A stretch of 64,000 nucleotides of DNA. Origin: Pseudomonas sp. Irchel s3h14 (GTDB lineage: Bacteria > Pseudomonadota > Gammaproteobacteria > Pseudomonadales > Pseudomonadaceae). The notes under the pieces are model-generated. The model was not told the origin of the DNA. It searched no databases and saw nothing but the letters and a program-made list of their open reading frames with translations. Positions 17,814 to 26,278 of this stretch are shown here, piece after piece; the stretch's first letter is position 1, and every line of letters begins with the position of its first letter. The stretch spans positions 62,001 to 126,000 of the forward strand of contig NZ_FYDJ01000001.1 of NCBI RefSeq assembly GCF_900187425.1. The letters are read 5' to 3'. The position numbers and the translations under genes are program-made.

Positions 17814-17852
17814 AACCGTGTAGCAGCAGGCTTCGCCAGCTGCTACACGGTT
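17814..17852 (-). terminator. Hairpin terminator overlapping the M16 gene stop
   Basis: Arms 17814-17827 and 17839-17852 pair perfectly over 14 bp; pairing continues after one A-A mismatch into a small GGC/GCC stem. On the minus strand TTTTG follows. The TAG stop of the M16 peptidase gene (17843-17845) lies inside the stem. Confidence 0.7.
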
Positions 17853-19231
17853 CGCGGTGCCCTTCGATGCAAGCGCCAACCTATCAGCATCAATACGATG
17901 AGCCCCAGCACCCCGGCAATCGCCCACACAAACTGATCATCACTGATCAACGGCTGTTCGATCCGCAGGTAGCCCGGCTGCATCAGCAATTCACGCATGG
18001 CCTTGTTTGCTTCCTCCAGCGTCACTCCTTGCAGTTCCTTGGCCGGGTTGGCGAAACGGCCGTCCTCGTAGTCCCCAAGGGCACTCCAGTAATAATCGGC
18101 CAACGCGCTGTTGCCTTGCACGGCCCAGGCCTGGCGGGAGATGGCGGCCTGCTTGAGGCGGTTGAAGGTGTTGGCATTGAGACCGTCCCTGAGCAACCCG
18201 GCCTTCAGATCATCCAGCACCTGTTCGGCCTCGGGCACGTCGTCGCGCTCAAGGTCTGCGTTCAGGCTCATGAAGCCCACGCCGCCAAACACCTCGCGCT
18301 CGGCCGAAGGTCCGTAGGACAAGCCATGGGCCAGGCGCATTTGGCGGTAGAGCGCCCAGTCCAGATAGTCCTTGAGCAAGTCGAAGGTTTCGTCGTGCTG
18401 ATCTTCCAGCACCGGCTCCGGCACCAGCCAATGCAACTTGGCACTGTCGCCGACAAAACCGTGACTCAGAGTGCGCTCATGGGCAGCACTGGCCTGGATC
18501 GCCGGCAGGGGCGGGTGATCGGTCGGGTCGACCGCTTCAAGCGCGCCATAAGACCGTTCCAGATAGGCCGGCAGCAACCGCTCGAGGTCGCCGACCACGA
18601 TCAGGGTCATGTTATTGGGCGCGTACCAGGCCTTGCGTACCTTTTCCAACTGATCGCGGGTCAGGTTATCGACCTCAGGCCGCTCGGGGCATTTGAGGCC
18701 CAGTTCCACCGCCAACTGATTACTCGCCGTGTGGCCAAGATCCTGGCGATCCAGCCAGCGTTGCAGGTGCGAGTAATGGCCGCCGTCTTCGCGCTCGACC
18801 ACTTGTTTGGCGGCGTTGATGGCGTTGTCGTCGATTCGGGTCTGGGTCAGCAGCGCCAGCAGCAGGTCGAGAACCTTGCGCTGGTTTTTCGCCGGGGCCT
18901 CGATGACGAACGTCGTGTCGGCATTGCTGGTGTAGGCGTTCCACTCGCCACCCAGGGCCTGCATGCGTTCTTCCAGCCCGCCTTCGCCCGTGGCGTCGAT
19001 GCCGCTGAACAGCAAGTGTTCAAGCAGGTGCGGCAGCTCCTTGTCGGCGCAGCTGAAATCATCGATGCCGACGCCGACCACCAGACGAATCGCCACATGC
19101 CCGCGCTCGGTGCCAGGCTTGAGCAGCAATTGCAGGCCGTTGGGCAGCGTATAGCCCTCGACCTGAAAGCGATCCAGGGCAAATGAAGAGAATGAGCAAA
19201 GCAACAGACAGGCGAACAACAAACAACGCAT
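17843..19231 (-). CDS. M16-family zinc peptidase, membrane-anchored
   Basis: A 462-residue exported protein with a signal peptide (about 1-18, ending SSFALD) and the inverted zinc motif HLLEH (68-72) with a further Glu about 76 residues on (VVERED). This is the catalytic M16 half; the second, inactive half (about 190-400, FVGDSAKLHWLVPEP) follows, making a compact two-domain protein. A hydrophobic helix near the C-terminus (about 432-450, FVWAIAGVLGLIVLMLIGW) and a basic tail suggest anchoring in the inner membrane with the peptidase in the periplasm. M16 enzymes degrade small peptides or process signals; the substrate here is unknown. The gene appears monocistronic. Confidence 0.88.
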   Translation of the reverse strand: MRCLLFACLLLCSFSSFALDRFQVEGYTLPNGLQLLLKPGTERGHVAIRLVVGVGIDDFSCADKELPHLLEHLLFSGIDATGEGGLEERMQALGGEWNAYTSNADTTFVIEAPAKNQRKVLDLLLALLTQTRIDDNAINAAKQVVEREDGGHYSHLQRWLDRQDLGHTASNQLAVELGLKCPERPEVDNLTRDQLEKVRKAWYAPNNMTLIVVGDLERLLPAYLERSYGALEAVDPTDHPPLPAIQASAAHERTLSHGFVGDSAKLHWLVPEPVLEDQHDETFDLLKDYLDWALYRQMRLAHGLSYGPSAEREVFGGVGFMSLNADLERDDVPEAEQVLDDLKAGLLRDGLNANTFNRLKQAAISRQAWAVQGNSALADYYWSALGDYEDGRFANPAKELQGVTLEEANKAMRELLMQPGYLRIEQPLISDDQFVWAIAGVLGLIVLMLIGWRLHRRAPRTV

Positions 19232-19287
19232 AACGGGTTTCCATACGGCTAGCGTAAGTTCAACAGACTTCAGGCAACTGTGGACGT

Positions 19288-20946
19288 TCAGGGTGAATGA
19301 GTGATGTCAGCGAATTCGTCGACCGCCAGTGCACCGGTGTCGGAAGTTTCCAGCACCACATAGGCGCTGCTGCAAAACAGCGAATTCAGACGCTTCATGT
19401 CGGCTATCAACTCAAGGTGCAACGAGCTGGTTTCGATACTTTGCACGATCTTACGTTGCAATCGGCTGACGTGAGCATGGGCCAGGCGGCGTTCCTGTGC
19501 GCGGAAGCGACGTTTCTCACGCAATAACTGGCGAGCACTTTCCTTATCGGCACTGAGAAACACTGACAACCCCAGGCGCAGGTTGGATATCAACTGACTG
19601 TGCAGCCCCGCCAACTCTTCCAGGCCGACCTCGGAAAAAGACCGGCGCTGCGAGGTTTTCTGCTGCTGAACCTTACGCAGCATGCGTTCAATAAGGTCAC
19701 TGGCAAGTTTAAGGTTGATCGCCAGCTCGATGATTTCCGCCCAGCGCCGGCTGTCCTGCTCACTGAGGTCTTCGCGGGGCATTTGCGCCAGATACAGCTT
19801 GATCGCACCGTAGAGCGATTCGACATCATCAGTCAGACGCCGCATTTCCTGGGTAACGGCGGTTTGCTTGCCGTGCAGCACGTCGAGCATGGCCTCGAGC
19901 ATGTTGTCGATCAGGTCGCCGATGCGCAGGGTTTCCCGGGCGGCATTGGCCAGCGCCAGGCTGGGCGTGACCAGCGCCGTCGGATCAAGATGCCGCGGTT
20001 TGGCAGTGCCGTTGAGTTGCGGGCGCTCCGGCAGTACCCACGCACAGAACCTGGCCATCGGCCCGACACTCGGCAGCAAGAGCAGGCAGCGCGCGGTGTT
20101 GTAGAGCAGGTGAAAGCCGATGACCATTTCCTGAGGGCTGAAGTCCAGGCTGTCGATCCAGTGCACCAACGGGTCGAGTACCGGGATGATCAGCAACAGG
20201 CCGATCAACTTGTACAGCAAGCTGCCCAACGCCACCTGACGGCCGGCGGCGTTCTGCATGCTGGTGCTGAGGAAGGCGAGGATGCCGCTGCCGATGTTGG
20301 CGCCGATCACCAGGCCGATGGCCACGGGCAGGCTGATCACTGCGGCACCGGCCAGGGTCGCGGTCAGCAGGACGGCGGCCAGGCTGGAGTAGGAAACCAT
20401 TGCGAACAACGCGCCGACCAGGGCATCCAGCAAGATGTCGCCGGTCAGCGAGGCGAAAATCACCTTCACGCCTTGGGCCTGGGTGATCGGCGCGGCAGCC
20501 TCGACGATCAGTTGCAGCGCCAGAATGATCAGCCCCAGTCCGATACTGACCCGGCCCATCTGTCCGACCCGGGTCTGTTTGCGCGACAGGAAGAAAATCA
20601 CCCCAAGAAAGATCAGCAGCGGTGACAGCCATGACAGGTCAAAGGTCAGCACTCGCGCCATCAGCGCGGTACCGACGTCGGCCCCGAGCATGGTCGCCAG
20701 GGCCGGGGTCAGCGCCATCAGGCCCTGACCGACAAAGGAGGTGACGAGCATGGCGGTAGCGTTGCTGCTCTGGACCATCGCCGTCACGACGATCCCCGAG
20801 ATGAACGCCAGCCAGCGCTTGGACATGTTCCGGCCAATCACATGGCGCAGGTTGGAACCGTAGACCCGCAGGATGCCGGTTCGGACGATGTGCGTGCCCC
20901 AAATCAACAAGGCCACGGCAGATAACAAATTGAGCAGGGTGAGCAT
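19288..20946 (-). CDS. Na+/phosphate cotransporter family protein with PhoU-like domain
   Basis: A 552-residue protein of the NptA/YjbB type. The N-terminal 310 residues hold two Na/Pi repeats with about eight helices; the first carries the QSSNATAM signature, the second the related SYSSLAAV. The C-terminal 220 residues are helical and PhoU-like (about 340-540). The family couples sodium to inorganic phosphate movement; E. coli YjbB exports phosphate. Direction cannot be told from sequence. A 13-base palindrome (GCCCC-ATT-GGGGC, 20969-20981) lies 23 bases before the start and may be an operator. Confidence 0.88.
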   Translation of the reverse strand: MLTLLNLLSAVALLIWGTHIVRTGILRVYGSNLRHVIGRNMSKRWLAFISGIVVTAMVQSSNATAMLVTSFVGQGLMALTPALATMLGADVGTALMARVLTFDLSWLSPLLIFLGVIFFLSRKQTRVGQMGRVSIGLGLIILALQLIVEAAAPITQAQGVKVIFASLTGDILLDALVGALFAMVSYSSLAAVLLTATLAGAAVISLPVAIGLVIGANIGSGILAFLSTSMQNAAGRQVALGSLLYKLIGLLLIIPVLDPLVHWIDSLDFSPQEMVIGFHLLYNTARCLLLLPSVGPMARFCAWVLPERPQLNGTAKPRHLDPTALVTPSLALANAARETLRIGDLIDNMLEAMLDVLHGKQTAVTQEMRRLTDDVESLYGAIKLYLAQMPREDLSEQDSRRWAEIIELAINLKLASDLIERMLRKVQQQKTSQRRSFSEVGLEELAGLHSQLISNLRLGLSVFLSADKESARQLLREKRRFRAQERRLAHAHVSRLQRKIVQSIETSSLHLELIADMKRLNSLFCSSAYVVLETSDTGALAVDEFADITHSP

Positions 20947-21115
20947 GCAGGCCCCCTGTGGTGGTAGCGCCCCATTGGGGCAAGTTGACGGTGCCGCGCG
21001 TTCTTCTACGTTCTGTACTTAAGCTGTAGTTGGCTAACGGTCTGCGCGCCAGCATCGCACAGCTAAAGAAGCGATTGAAACAAAACTGTCATGAAAACAG
21101 GTTGATGCAGGTATG

Positions 21116-21140
21116 AAAAAAGGGCCCGAAGGCCCCTTTG
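21116..21140 (-). terminator. Terminator after terC
   Basis: On the minus strand AAAGGGGCC, a TTCG tetraloop and GGCCC are followed by six T residues. The stem has one unpaired base. It lies 20 bases after the TerC stop. Confidence 0.8.
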
Positions 21141-21159
21141 TCATCACATGGCATTCGGG

Positions 21160-21927
21160 TTACTGACCCGGAACGTCCTTGCGCAGTTTCACTGGGTCTT
21201 GCTGCTTCTTCTTTTTCATCATCGCAGTGCGCATCTTGATGTTGATCGCTTCCACCGCCAGCGAGAACGCCATGGCGAAGTAGACGTAGCCTTTTGGCAA
21301 GTGCACTTCAAAGGATTCGGCAATCAGCACGGTACCGACCAGCAGCAGGAACGACAGCGCCAGCATCTTCAGCGACGGGTGCTTGTCGATGAACTCGCTG
21401 ATGGTGCCGGAAGCTAACATCATCACCAGCACAGCAACGACGATCGCCGCGACCATGACCGGTACGTGGGACACCATGCCCACGGCGGTGATGACCGAGT
21501 CCAGCGAGAACACGATGTCGATGATCGCGATCTGAATGATGGTGTAGAGGAAGTTGCCGCCCTTGCCGCCCGGTTCATCATGGGATTCGTCTTCACCTTC
21601 CAGCGCGTGGTACATCTCTTGCGAGCTCTTCCACAGCAGGAACAGGCCACCGAAGAACAGGATCAGGTCACGCCCGGAAATACCCTGGTCGAACACTTCG
21701 AACAGGTCGGCGGTAAGGCGCATGACCCAAGTGATCGACAGCAGCAACAGGATCCGCGTGATCATGGCCAGTGCCAGGCCGAAGATCCGGGTGCGCTGTT
21801 GCATGTGCTTGGGCATGCGGCTGACCAGGATCGAAATCATGATGATGTTATCGATACCCAGGACGATTTCCAGGGCGGTCAGGGTGAAGAAGGCAACCCA
21901 GATTTCAGGGTTGGTCAGCCATTCCAT
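21160..21927 (-). CDS. TerC family integral membrane protein
   Basis: A 255-residue inner-membrane protein with seven predicted helices. The two diagnostic acidic motifs are present: EIVLGIDNIIMI near residue 20 and IDIVFSLDSVITAVG near 138. They form the probable metal site of TerC/Alx proteins, which in several bacteria export manganese or load metalloproteins during secretion. The loop after helix 4 is acidic (EGEDESHDE) and the tail very basic. A start at 21927 with a weak purine-rich site fits. I looked for a yybP-ykoY manganese riboswitch, frequent before this family, and do not see one in the 85-base leader. Confidence 0.9.
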   Translation of the reverse strand: MEWLTNPEIWVAFFTLTALEIVLGIDNIIMISILVSRMPKHMQQRTRIFGLALAMITRILLLLSITWVMRLTADLFEVFDQGISGRDLILFFGGLFLLWKSSQEMYHALEGEDESHDEPGGKGGNFLYTIIQIAIIDIVFSLDSVITAVGMVSHVPVMVAAIVVAVLVMMLASGTISEFIDKHPSLKMLALSFLLLVGTVLIAESFEVHLPKGYVYFAMAFSLAVEAINIKMRTAMMKKKKQQDPVKLRKDVPGQ

Positions 21928-21960
21928 GTGTTTTCCTTTGTGCGAGTGTTAAACCACGAA

Positions 21961-21993
21961 GGGCCCAGGCTTCAAACAACAAAGCCTGGACCC
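21961..21993 (-). other. Hairpin between citMHS and terC genes
   Basis: A 12-bp stem (21961-21972 with 21982-21993) has one mismatch and a 9-base loop. It lies downstream of the CitMHS stop and upstream of terC on the minus strand without a U-run, so it may be an attenuating or RNA-stabilising structure rather than a terminator. Confidence 0.55.
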
Positions 21994-22012
21994 GTCATGG
22001 TGAGTCTTGGGC

Positions 22013-23320
22013 TTATAGAGTGCTGAACAGCGGAAAAATCCCCATCAGCAAGGCGGCGATCAGTATGCACATGCAAACCAGCACTGCCCACTTCAGGGTG
22101 AAACGCTGGTGATCACCGAAGTCGATACCAGCCAGGGCCACCAACAGATAGGTCGATGGTACCAGCGGGCTCAGCAAGTGGACGGGCTGACCGACGATCG
22201 AGGCACGTGCCATTTCAACCGCGGTTATACCGTAATGGCTGGCAGCTTCCGCAAGTACCGGTAACACGCCGTAATAAAATGCATCGTTCGACATGAAGAA
22301 TGTGAACGGCATGCTCACCAGCGCGGTGATCACGGCCAGGTACGGCCCGAGGAAATCCGGGATAACCGCCAGCAGGCTTTTCGACATCGCATCGACCATG
22401 CCGGTGCCCGTCAGGATACCGGTGAAGATACCCGCGGCAAAGATCAAACCGACCACCGCCAGCACGCTGCCGGCGTGGGCCGCAACGCGGTCCTTCTGCT
22501 GTTGCAGACATGGATAGTTGACGATCATCGCGATACTGAAAGCCACCATGAACAGCACCGGCAGCGGCAACAGGCCAGCGACCAGGGTGCACATCAGGGC
22601 CAGAGTCAGGGCGCCGTTGAACCAGATCAACTTCGGACGACGGGCATCCGGGAACTGCGAAACGCTGATTTCGCTGTGATCGATTTCATCGCCCACCAGG
22701 TGCAGTTCACCCAGACGCGCACGCTCACGCTTGCCGTAGAAGTAGGCGATGACCAGGATCGCCACCACGCCGGCGGCCATGGCCGGGATCATCGGGACAA
22801 AGATGTCGGACGGGTCGACATGCAGCGCACTGGCCGCACGGGCGGTCGGGCCACCCCATGGGGTCATGTTCATCACGCCACCGGCGAGGATGATCAGGCC
22901 GGCCATGATCCGCGGGCTCATGCCGATGCGGGCGTAGAGCGGCAGCATGGCGGCCACGCAGATCATATAAGTGGTCGCGCCGTCACCATCGAGGGAGACG
23001 ACGAGCGCCAGTACGGCGGTGCCGACCGAAACTTTCAACGGGTCGCCCTTGACCAGTTTGAGGATCTTGCGCACGGCCGGGTCGAACAGGCCGGAGTCGA
23101 TCATCAGGGCGAAGTACAGAATGGCGAACATCAGCATCACACCGGTCGGTGCGAGCTTGGTGATGCCTTCGAGCATCATCGGGCCGATCTTCGGCGCAAA
23201 ACCGCCGAACAGTGCGAACAGGATCGGGATAATGATCAGAGCGATCAGCGCGGAAAGGCGCTTGGTCATGATCAGGAACATGAACGTGATGACCATGGCA
23301 AAGCCAAGGAAAGTCAGCAT
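22013..23320 (-). CDS. CitMHS family citrate-divalent metal symporter
   Basis: A 435-residue secondary transporter with about twelve hydrophobic segments. Family features include LDGDGATTYMICVAAMLPLY, GGVMNMTPWGGPTARAASAL and the late MPFTFFMSNDAFYYGVLPVL, which match Bacillus CitM/CitH. These proteins import citrate complexed with Mg or other divalent ions together with protons. No two-component or regulatory gene is adjacent. The start MLTFLGFAMVITFMFLIM goes straight into the first helix, as usual. The downstream hairpin separates it from terC. Confidence 0.9.
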   Translation of the reverse strand: MLTFLGFAMVITFMFLIMTKRLSALIALIIIPILFALFGGFAPKIGPMMLEGITKLAPTGVMLMFAILYFALMIDSGLFDPAVRKILKLVKGDPLKVSVGTAVLALVVSLDGDGATTYMICVAAMLPLYARIGMSPRIMAGLIILAGGVMNMTPWGGPTARAASALHVDPSDIFVPMIPAMAAGVVAILVIAYFYGKRERARLGELHLVGDEIDHSEISVSQFPDARRPKLIWFNGALTLALMCTLVAGLLPLPVLFMVAFSIAMIVNYPCLQQQKDRVAAHAGSVLAVVGLIFAAGIFTGILTGTGMVDAMSKSLLAVIPDFLGPYLAVITALVSMPFTFFMSNDAFYYGVLPVLAEAASHYGITAVEMARASIVGQPVHLLSPLVPSTYLLVALAGIDFGDHQRFTLKWAVLVCMCILIAALLMGIFPLFSTL

Positions 23321-23739
23321 GGGAATACTCCAGGCATAGCGCGGCTAGGGAATGGGCGAACCGGGTGGGTCAGCGCAGAACGGGAAGCACGAGGCGTATG
23401 GGCGGAGTGACAGCGAAGCGGCGGGTAGAAGAGGACATCAGGATCACCATTGTTGTTGTTAAATGGGCTGTGCGAGCGATAAAACACTGGCATTGGCCGA
23501 CCGGTCTGTTGCCGGTAGTGGGGGCGATCCTAATCGGGGAAGCTTTCACCCAGCTTTCGCGGATGAAAGCATTGACCAGATGTGCAACCGGTCGTCGGAC
23601 CGGGGCAGGGACGTTAAACCGAGTTGACGCCTTCGCGAGCAAGCCCGCTCCCACACTGGATCTGTGGCGTACGCAAAACCAATGTGGGAGCGGGCTTGCT
23701 CGCGAAGGCGTCGGAACATACGCATCAGGAGGAAACAGA
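23321..23739. other. Intergenic region with a REP pair
   Basis: This 419-base region separates the minus-strand CitMHS gene from the plus-strand GFA gene. Apart from the REP pair at 23626-23712 and the AGGAGGA ribosome site at 23728 I see no gene or strong signal. The open frame running through it into the GFA gene has no credible start. Confidence 0.5.
23626..23712. repeat. Inverted REP pair (GCGAGCAAGCCCGCTCCCAC type)
   Basis: GACGCCTTCGCGAGCAAGCC at the left is exactly complementary to GGCTTGCTCGCGAAGGCGTC at the right, with the arms continuing through CGCTCCCACA; the spacer is about 28 bases. This is the best preserved copy of its family in the window. Confidence 0.88.
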
Positions 23740-24141
23740 ATGTGCGAAGTTCATACCGGTGGCTGCCATTGCGGACATCTGCGCTATCAATTCAGCGGGC
23801 CTTTGCACGACATCGCCCACTGTCATTGTTCGATTTGCCGACGGGTCAGCGGCGGGATCGTGACCACCTGGATCACCGTGCCCGCGTCAGCCTTTGAATG
23901 GCTGAAAGGAACGCCAGCGCAGTACAACTCTTCAACACCCTGCGTGCGGTATTTCTGCGGCAACTGTGGGGCGCAGCTGGCGCTGATAACGCAGCTGAGC
24001 CCGGACAGCATCGACGTGACCATCGCCACCCTCGATCATCCCGAGCAGGCACCCGCCGAAAGGCACATCTGGACTGGTAACCGTCTTCCCTGGCTGCATC
24101 TGGACGAACATTTGCCCGGCGAAGCTGAAGAACAGTTGTAA
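23740..24141 (+). CDS. GFA family zinc-binding protein
   Basis: A 133-residue member of the glutathione-dependent formaldehyde-activating (GFA/CENP-V) fold. Zinc ligands are visible as GGCHCGHLRY, CHCSICRRVSGG and FCGNCGAQL. Some members were described as S-hydroxymethylglutathione synthases, but most are of unknown reaction. ATG 23740 is supported by AGGAGGA six bases upstream; the open frame extends further upstream through the REP pair and is not coding there. It is convergent with the dioxygenase-like gene, stops only six bases apart. Confidence 0.88.
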   Translation: MCEVHTGGCHCGHLRYQFSGPLHDIAHCHCSICRRVSGGIVTTWITVPASAFEWLKGTPAQYNSSTPCVRYFCGNCGAQLALITQLSPDSIDVTIATLDHPEQAPAERHIWTGNRLPWLHLDEHLPGEAEEQL

Positions 24142-24146
24142 ACTGA

Positions 24147-24473
24147 TCAAAAAATAGACAGATCCAGTGGCCGAATCGCGCCCATCCAGATGGCGTGCTC
24201 GGTGTGGTCGAGCAGATCGTCGCCGGTGTCCGGGTGCAGGAACACCACCAAACCCTTGCGGTTGAGCGCAAGCCAGGGCAGCACATCGCCGATGTATTGC
24301 GGCTCGAAAGCCAACTGGCAGCTCCAGTCCGGGTGCGGGCCCACCGGCCGCTCATGGACGCGGCCCATCTTCACTGGAAACAGTTGCGCTGCCTGCTCAC
24401 ACAAGGCTCGCGCCTGAGGAAGGGTGCTGGCGTCGAAGTAGACATGGGCGTGGTAGCCCTTGATCCGCTGCAT
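24147..24473 (-). CDS. DOPA 4,5-dioxygenase family protein
   Basis: A 108-residue protein beginning MQRIKGYHAHVYFD. The family's histidine pattern is present (GYHAHVYF, GPHPDWSCQLAF, VFLHPDTGDD, DHTEHAIWMG). Fungal and plant relatives cleave the ring of DOPA extradiolically; bacterial members are uncharacterised. ATG 24473 is preferred to an in-frame GTG at 24515 because it places the conserved GYHAHVYF near the N-terminus and has an AGAGGG site. The divergent Rossmann gene begins 82 bases away, so the two may share a control region. Confidence 0.85.
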   Translation of the reverse strand: MQRIKGYHAHVYFDASTLPQARALCEQAAQLFPVKMGRVHERPVGPHPDWSCQLAFEPQYIGDVLPWLALNRKGLVVFLHPDTGDDLLDHTEHAIWMGAIRPLDLSIF

Positions 24474-24555
24474 TTGAAACCCTCTGAACCGAGTCGAACC
24501 GGCGTTGTTTCCCACAGGTCACACGCCACATAGATAGGAAGAACGGAGCACGGCC

Positions 24556-25227
24556 ATGAAAAATGCCGAAACCCCGGTGGTGAAAGTGGTGCTTTATGGT
24601 GCCATGAGTAGCCTGGGCAGTGCGCTGATGGCTGAAATGCTGCGGCGCCAACATGAAGTGATCGCGATTCTCGATGACCTGACGGCGCTCGCGCCGCGCC
24701 CGGGATTGCGGACGAAGAGCGGCGATTTGTTCGACGCCAAGCGGGTCAAGCAGAGCGTCGCCGGTTGTTCCGCGGTGATCTGTCTGCTGGATGCACCCGG
24801 GTTGCCGATGAACAGCGAGCACGTGGAAAAATCCATCGTGCCCGGCCCGGTCGAGCAAGTGCTGGCGGTGGATGCGCTGATCGATGGCATGCAGGCCTCG
24901 GGGATTTCCCGGCTGTTTCTGGTGGGCGACTTCGAGGTACTGGACGATCCGGAGATAGAAGATCGACTGCAACGCCACGCCGCCGAAGAAATCCGCGAGG
25001 CCCTGCAAAGCAGCACCTTGCACTGGACACTGATCAATGCGCCGCGCGGGGTGCCCGGGCTGACCATCGAGCATTTCAGCCACGTCAGCAGTAGCCTGGA
25101 GCCGGGCCTCGCCGAACCGCTTGAACGGTTGAGCCGGGTGGCGGTCGGGATTGCCGATGAGTTGCGTTTGAACCTGCATGTCGGCGAACACGTGACCTTC
25201 GTCGCGACCGAGGCTATACAGCGATAG
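24556..25227 (+). CDS. NAD(P)-binding Rossmann-fold (atypical SDR/NmrA-like) protein
   Basis: A 223-residue protein with an N-terminal dinucleotide-binding motif (VVLYGAMSSLGSAL), an Asp after the second strand (ILDDLTAL) and a third-strand pattern (AVICLLDAP). It resembles atypical short-chain dehydrogenases such as NmrA-like sensors or NAD(P)H epimerases. No Tyr-xxx-Lys catalytic pair is obvious, so a binding or regulatory role is possible. A GAACGGAG ribosome site precedes the ATG. The last 14 bases overlap the end of the convergent LysR gene. Confidence 0.8.
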   Translation: MKNAETPVVKVVLYGAMSSLGSALMAEMLRRQHEVIAILDDLTALAPRPGLRTKSGDLFDAKRVKQSVAGCSAVICLLDAPGLPMNSEHVEKSIVPGPVEQVLAVDALIDGMQASGISRLFLVGDFEVLDDPEIEDRLQRHAAEEIREALQSSTLHWTLINAPRGVPGLTIEHFSHVSSSLEPGLAEPLERLSRVAVGIADELRLNLHVGEHVTFVATEAIQR

Positions 25228-26164
25228 ACGGCAACGGCAGGCCATTCAACGATTGCGCACTGCTGGCCTGCTCAGCCATCAGCCAGTCCACAAACTGTTG
25301 AATCAGCGCACCACGCCGTTTCCGCTGGGGCAGGACCACGTAATAGCCGAGCCTGGAAATCACCGTTTCCGCGATCGGTCGACACAACAAACCTTGCGCC
25401 AGCAAGTTATCCACAAGGTGCCGCCACCCAATCGCCACACCTTGGCCGCCAATCGCCGCTTGAATCAACAGCGTGTAATTGTCGAAGCGCAATTGCCCCG
25501 GCGCAGGTGCCGAAGCGATCCCCAACTCACGAAACACGCCGCTCCAGTCGAACCAGTTGCTGCTGTTTTCGCCTCGAAGGTGCAGCAGCGGGAACTCGAG
25601 CAATGACTGGGAGGGCAAGGGCAGGGGACGATCCTTCAATAGCAACGGGCTGCACACCGGAAATACTTCCTCGCTGAACAGCCAATGGCTTTCGCCCTGC
25701 TTGAATCGGCCATCACCGAACAACACCGCCACATCAATATCGGTGCGCAGCATGTTGAGGCTGCGTTCGCTGGTGACCAGGCTGACGTCCACTTGAGGAT
25801 TGGCGGCATGGAAGCGGTGCAGGCGCGGCATCAGCCAATACGCGGCGAAGGCGAAATCGGTGGCGACCTGCAACACTTCATGTTGGTGCTGTGCGCTGAT
25901 CGCGCTCAATCCTGCGTCGATGTTCTGCAATCCGAGCTGAACCTGCTCAAACAGGATCGTCCCGGCCTCGGTCAGTTCGATGCCGCGATAGATCCGGTCG
26001 AACAACCGCGTCCCGAGTTGTTCTTCCAACCGTTTGATCTGCTGGCTGATGGCCGGTTGCGTGGTGCCGAGCTCCACCGCGGCAGCCGTGAAGCTGCGTT
26101 GACGGGCCGCCGCTTCAAAGGCGCGAAGCAAATCCAGAGACAAATCACCAAGGGCGTCATACAT
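25214..26164 (-). CDS. LysR-family regulator, probable choline-sulfate utilization regulator
   Basis: A 316-residue LysR protein with an N-terminal winged helix (about 8-66, SFTAAAVELGTTQPAISQQI) and a periplasmic-binding-like effector domain (about 95-300). Its subclass resembles GcvA (FDRIYRGIELTEAG). It is divergent from betC, the usual arrangement for the regulator of the choline-O-sulfate genes in pseudomonads. A perfect inverted repeat ATAAGC-TGT-GCTTAT overlaps its start codon, suggesting self-regulation. The inducer is probably choline sulfate or choline, by inference from the neighbours. Confidence 0.87.
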   Translation of the reverse strand: MYDALGDLSLDLLRAFEAAARQRSFTAAAVELGTTQPAISQQIKRLEEQLGTRLFDRIYRGIELTEAGTILFEQVQLGLQNIDAGLSAISAQHQHEVLQVATDFAFAAYWLMPRLHRFHAANPQVDVSLVTSERSLNMLRTDIDVAVLFGDGRFKQGESHWLFSEEVFPVCSPLLLKDRPLPLPSQSLLEFPLLHLRGENSSNWFDWSGVFRELGIASAPAPGQLRFDNYTLLIQAAIGGQGVAIGWRHLVDNLLAQGLLCRPIAETVISRLGYYVVLPQRKRRGALIQQFVDWLMAEQASSAQSLNGLPLPSIAV

Positions 26165-26177
26165 AAGCTGTGCTTAT
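26163..26177. promoter_or_regulatory. Candidate LysR operator (T-N11-A palindrome)
   Basis: ATAAGC-TGT-GCTTAT is a perfect 6-3-6 inverted repeat containing T-N11-A. It covers the start codon and leader of the LysR gene. Two direct copies of GCATGGGCT at 26193 and 26214, 21 bases apart (two helical turns), lie between it and betC and may be further contact sites. Confidence 0.5.
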
Positions 26178-26278
26178 CCTAGTCATTGCCGCGCATGGGC
26201 TTTACCACAAATTGCATGGGCTACATGCTCGAACGCAGCACTCTCGCATAAATATTCACTATGGAATGCCGCGATCAC

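Noticed and set aside
21928..22012. yybP-ykoY-type manganese riboswitch before terC
   Set aside because: The leader is too short and only a single hairpin is visible; no conserved riboswitch core could be seen.
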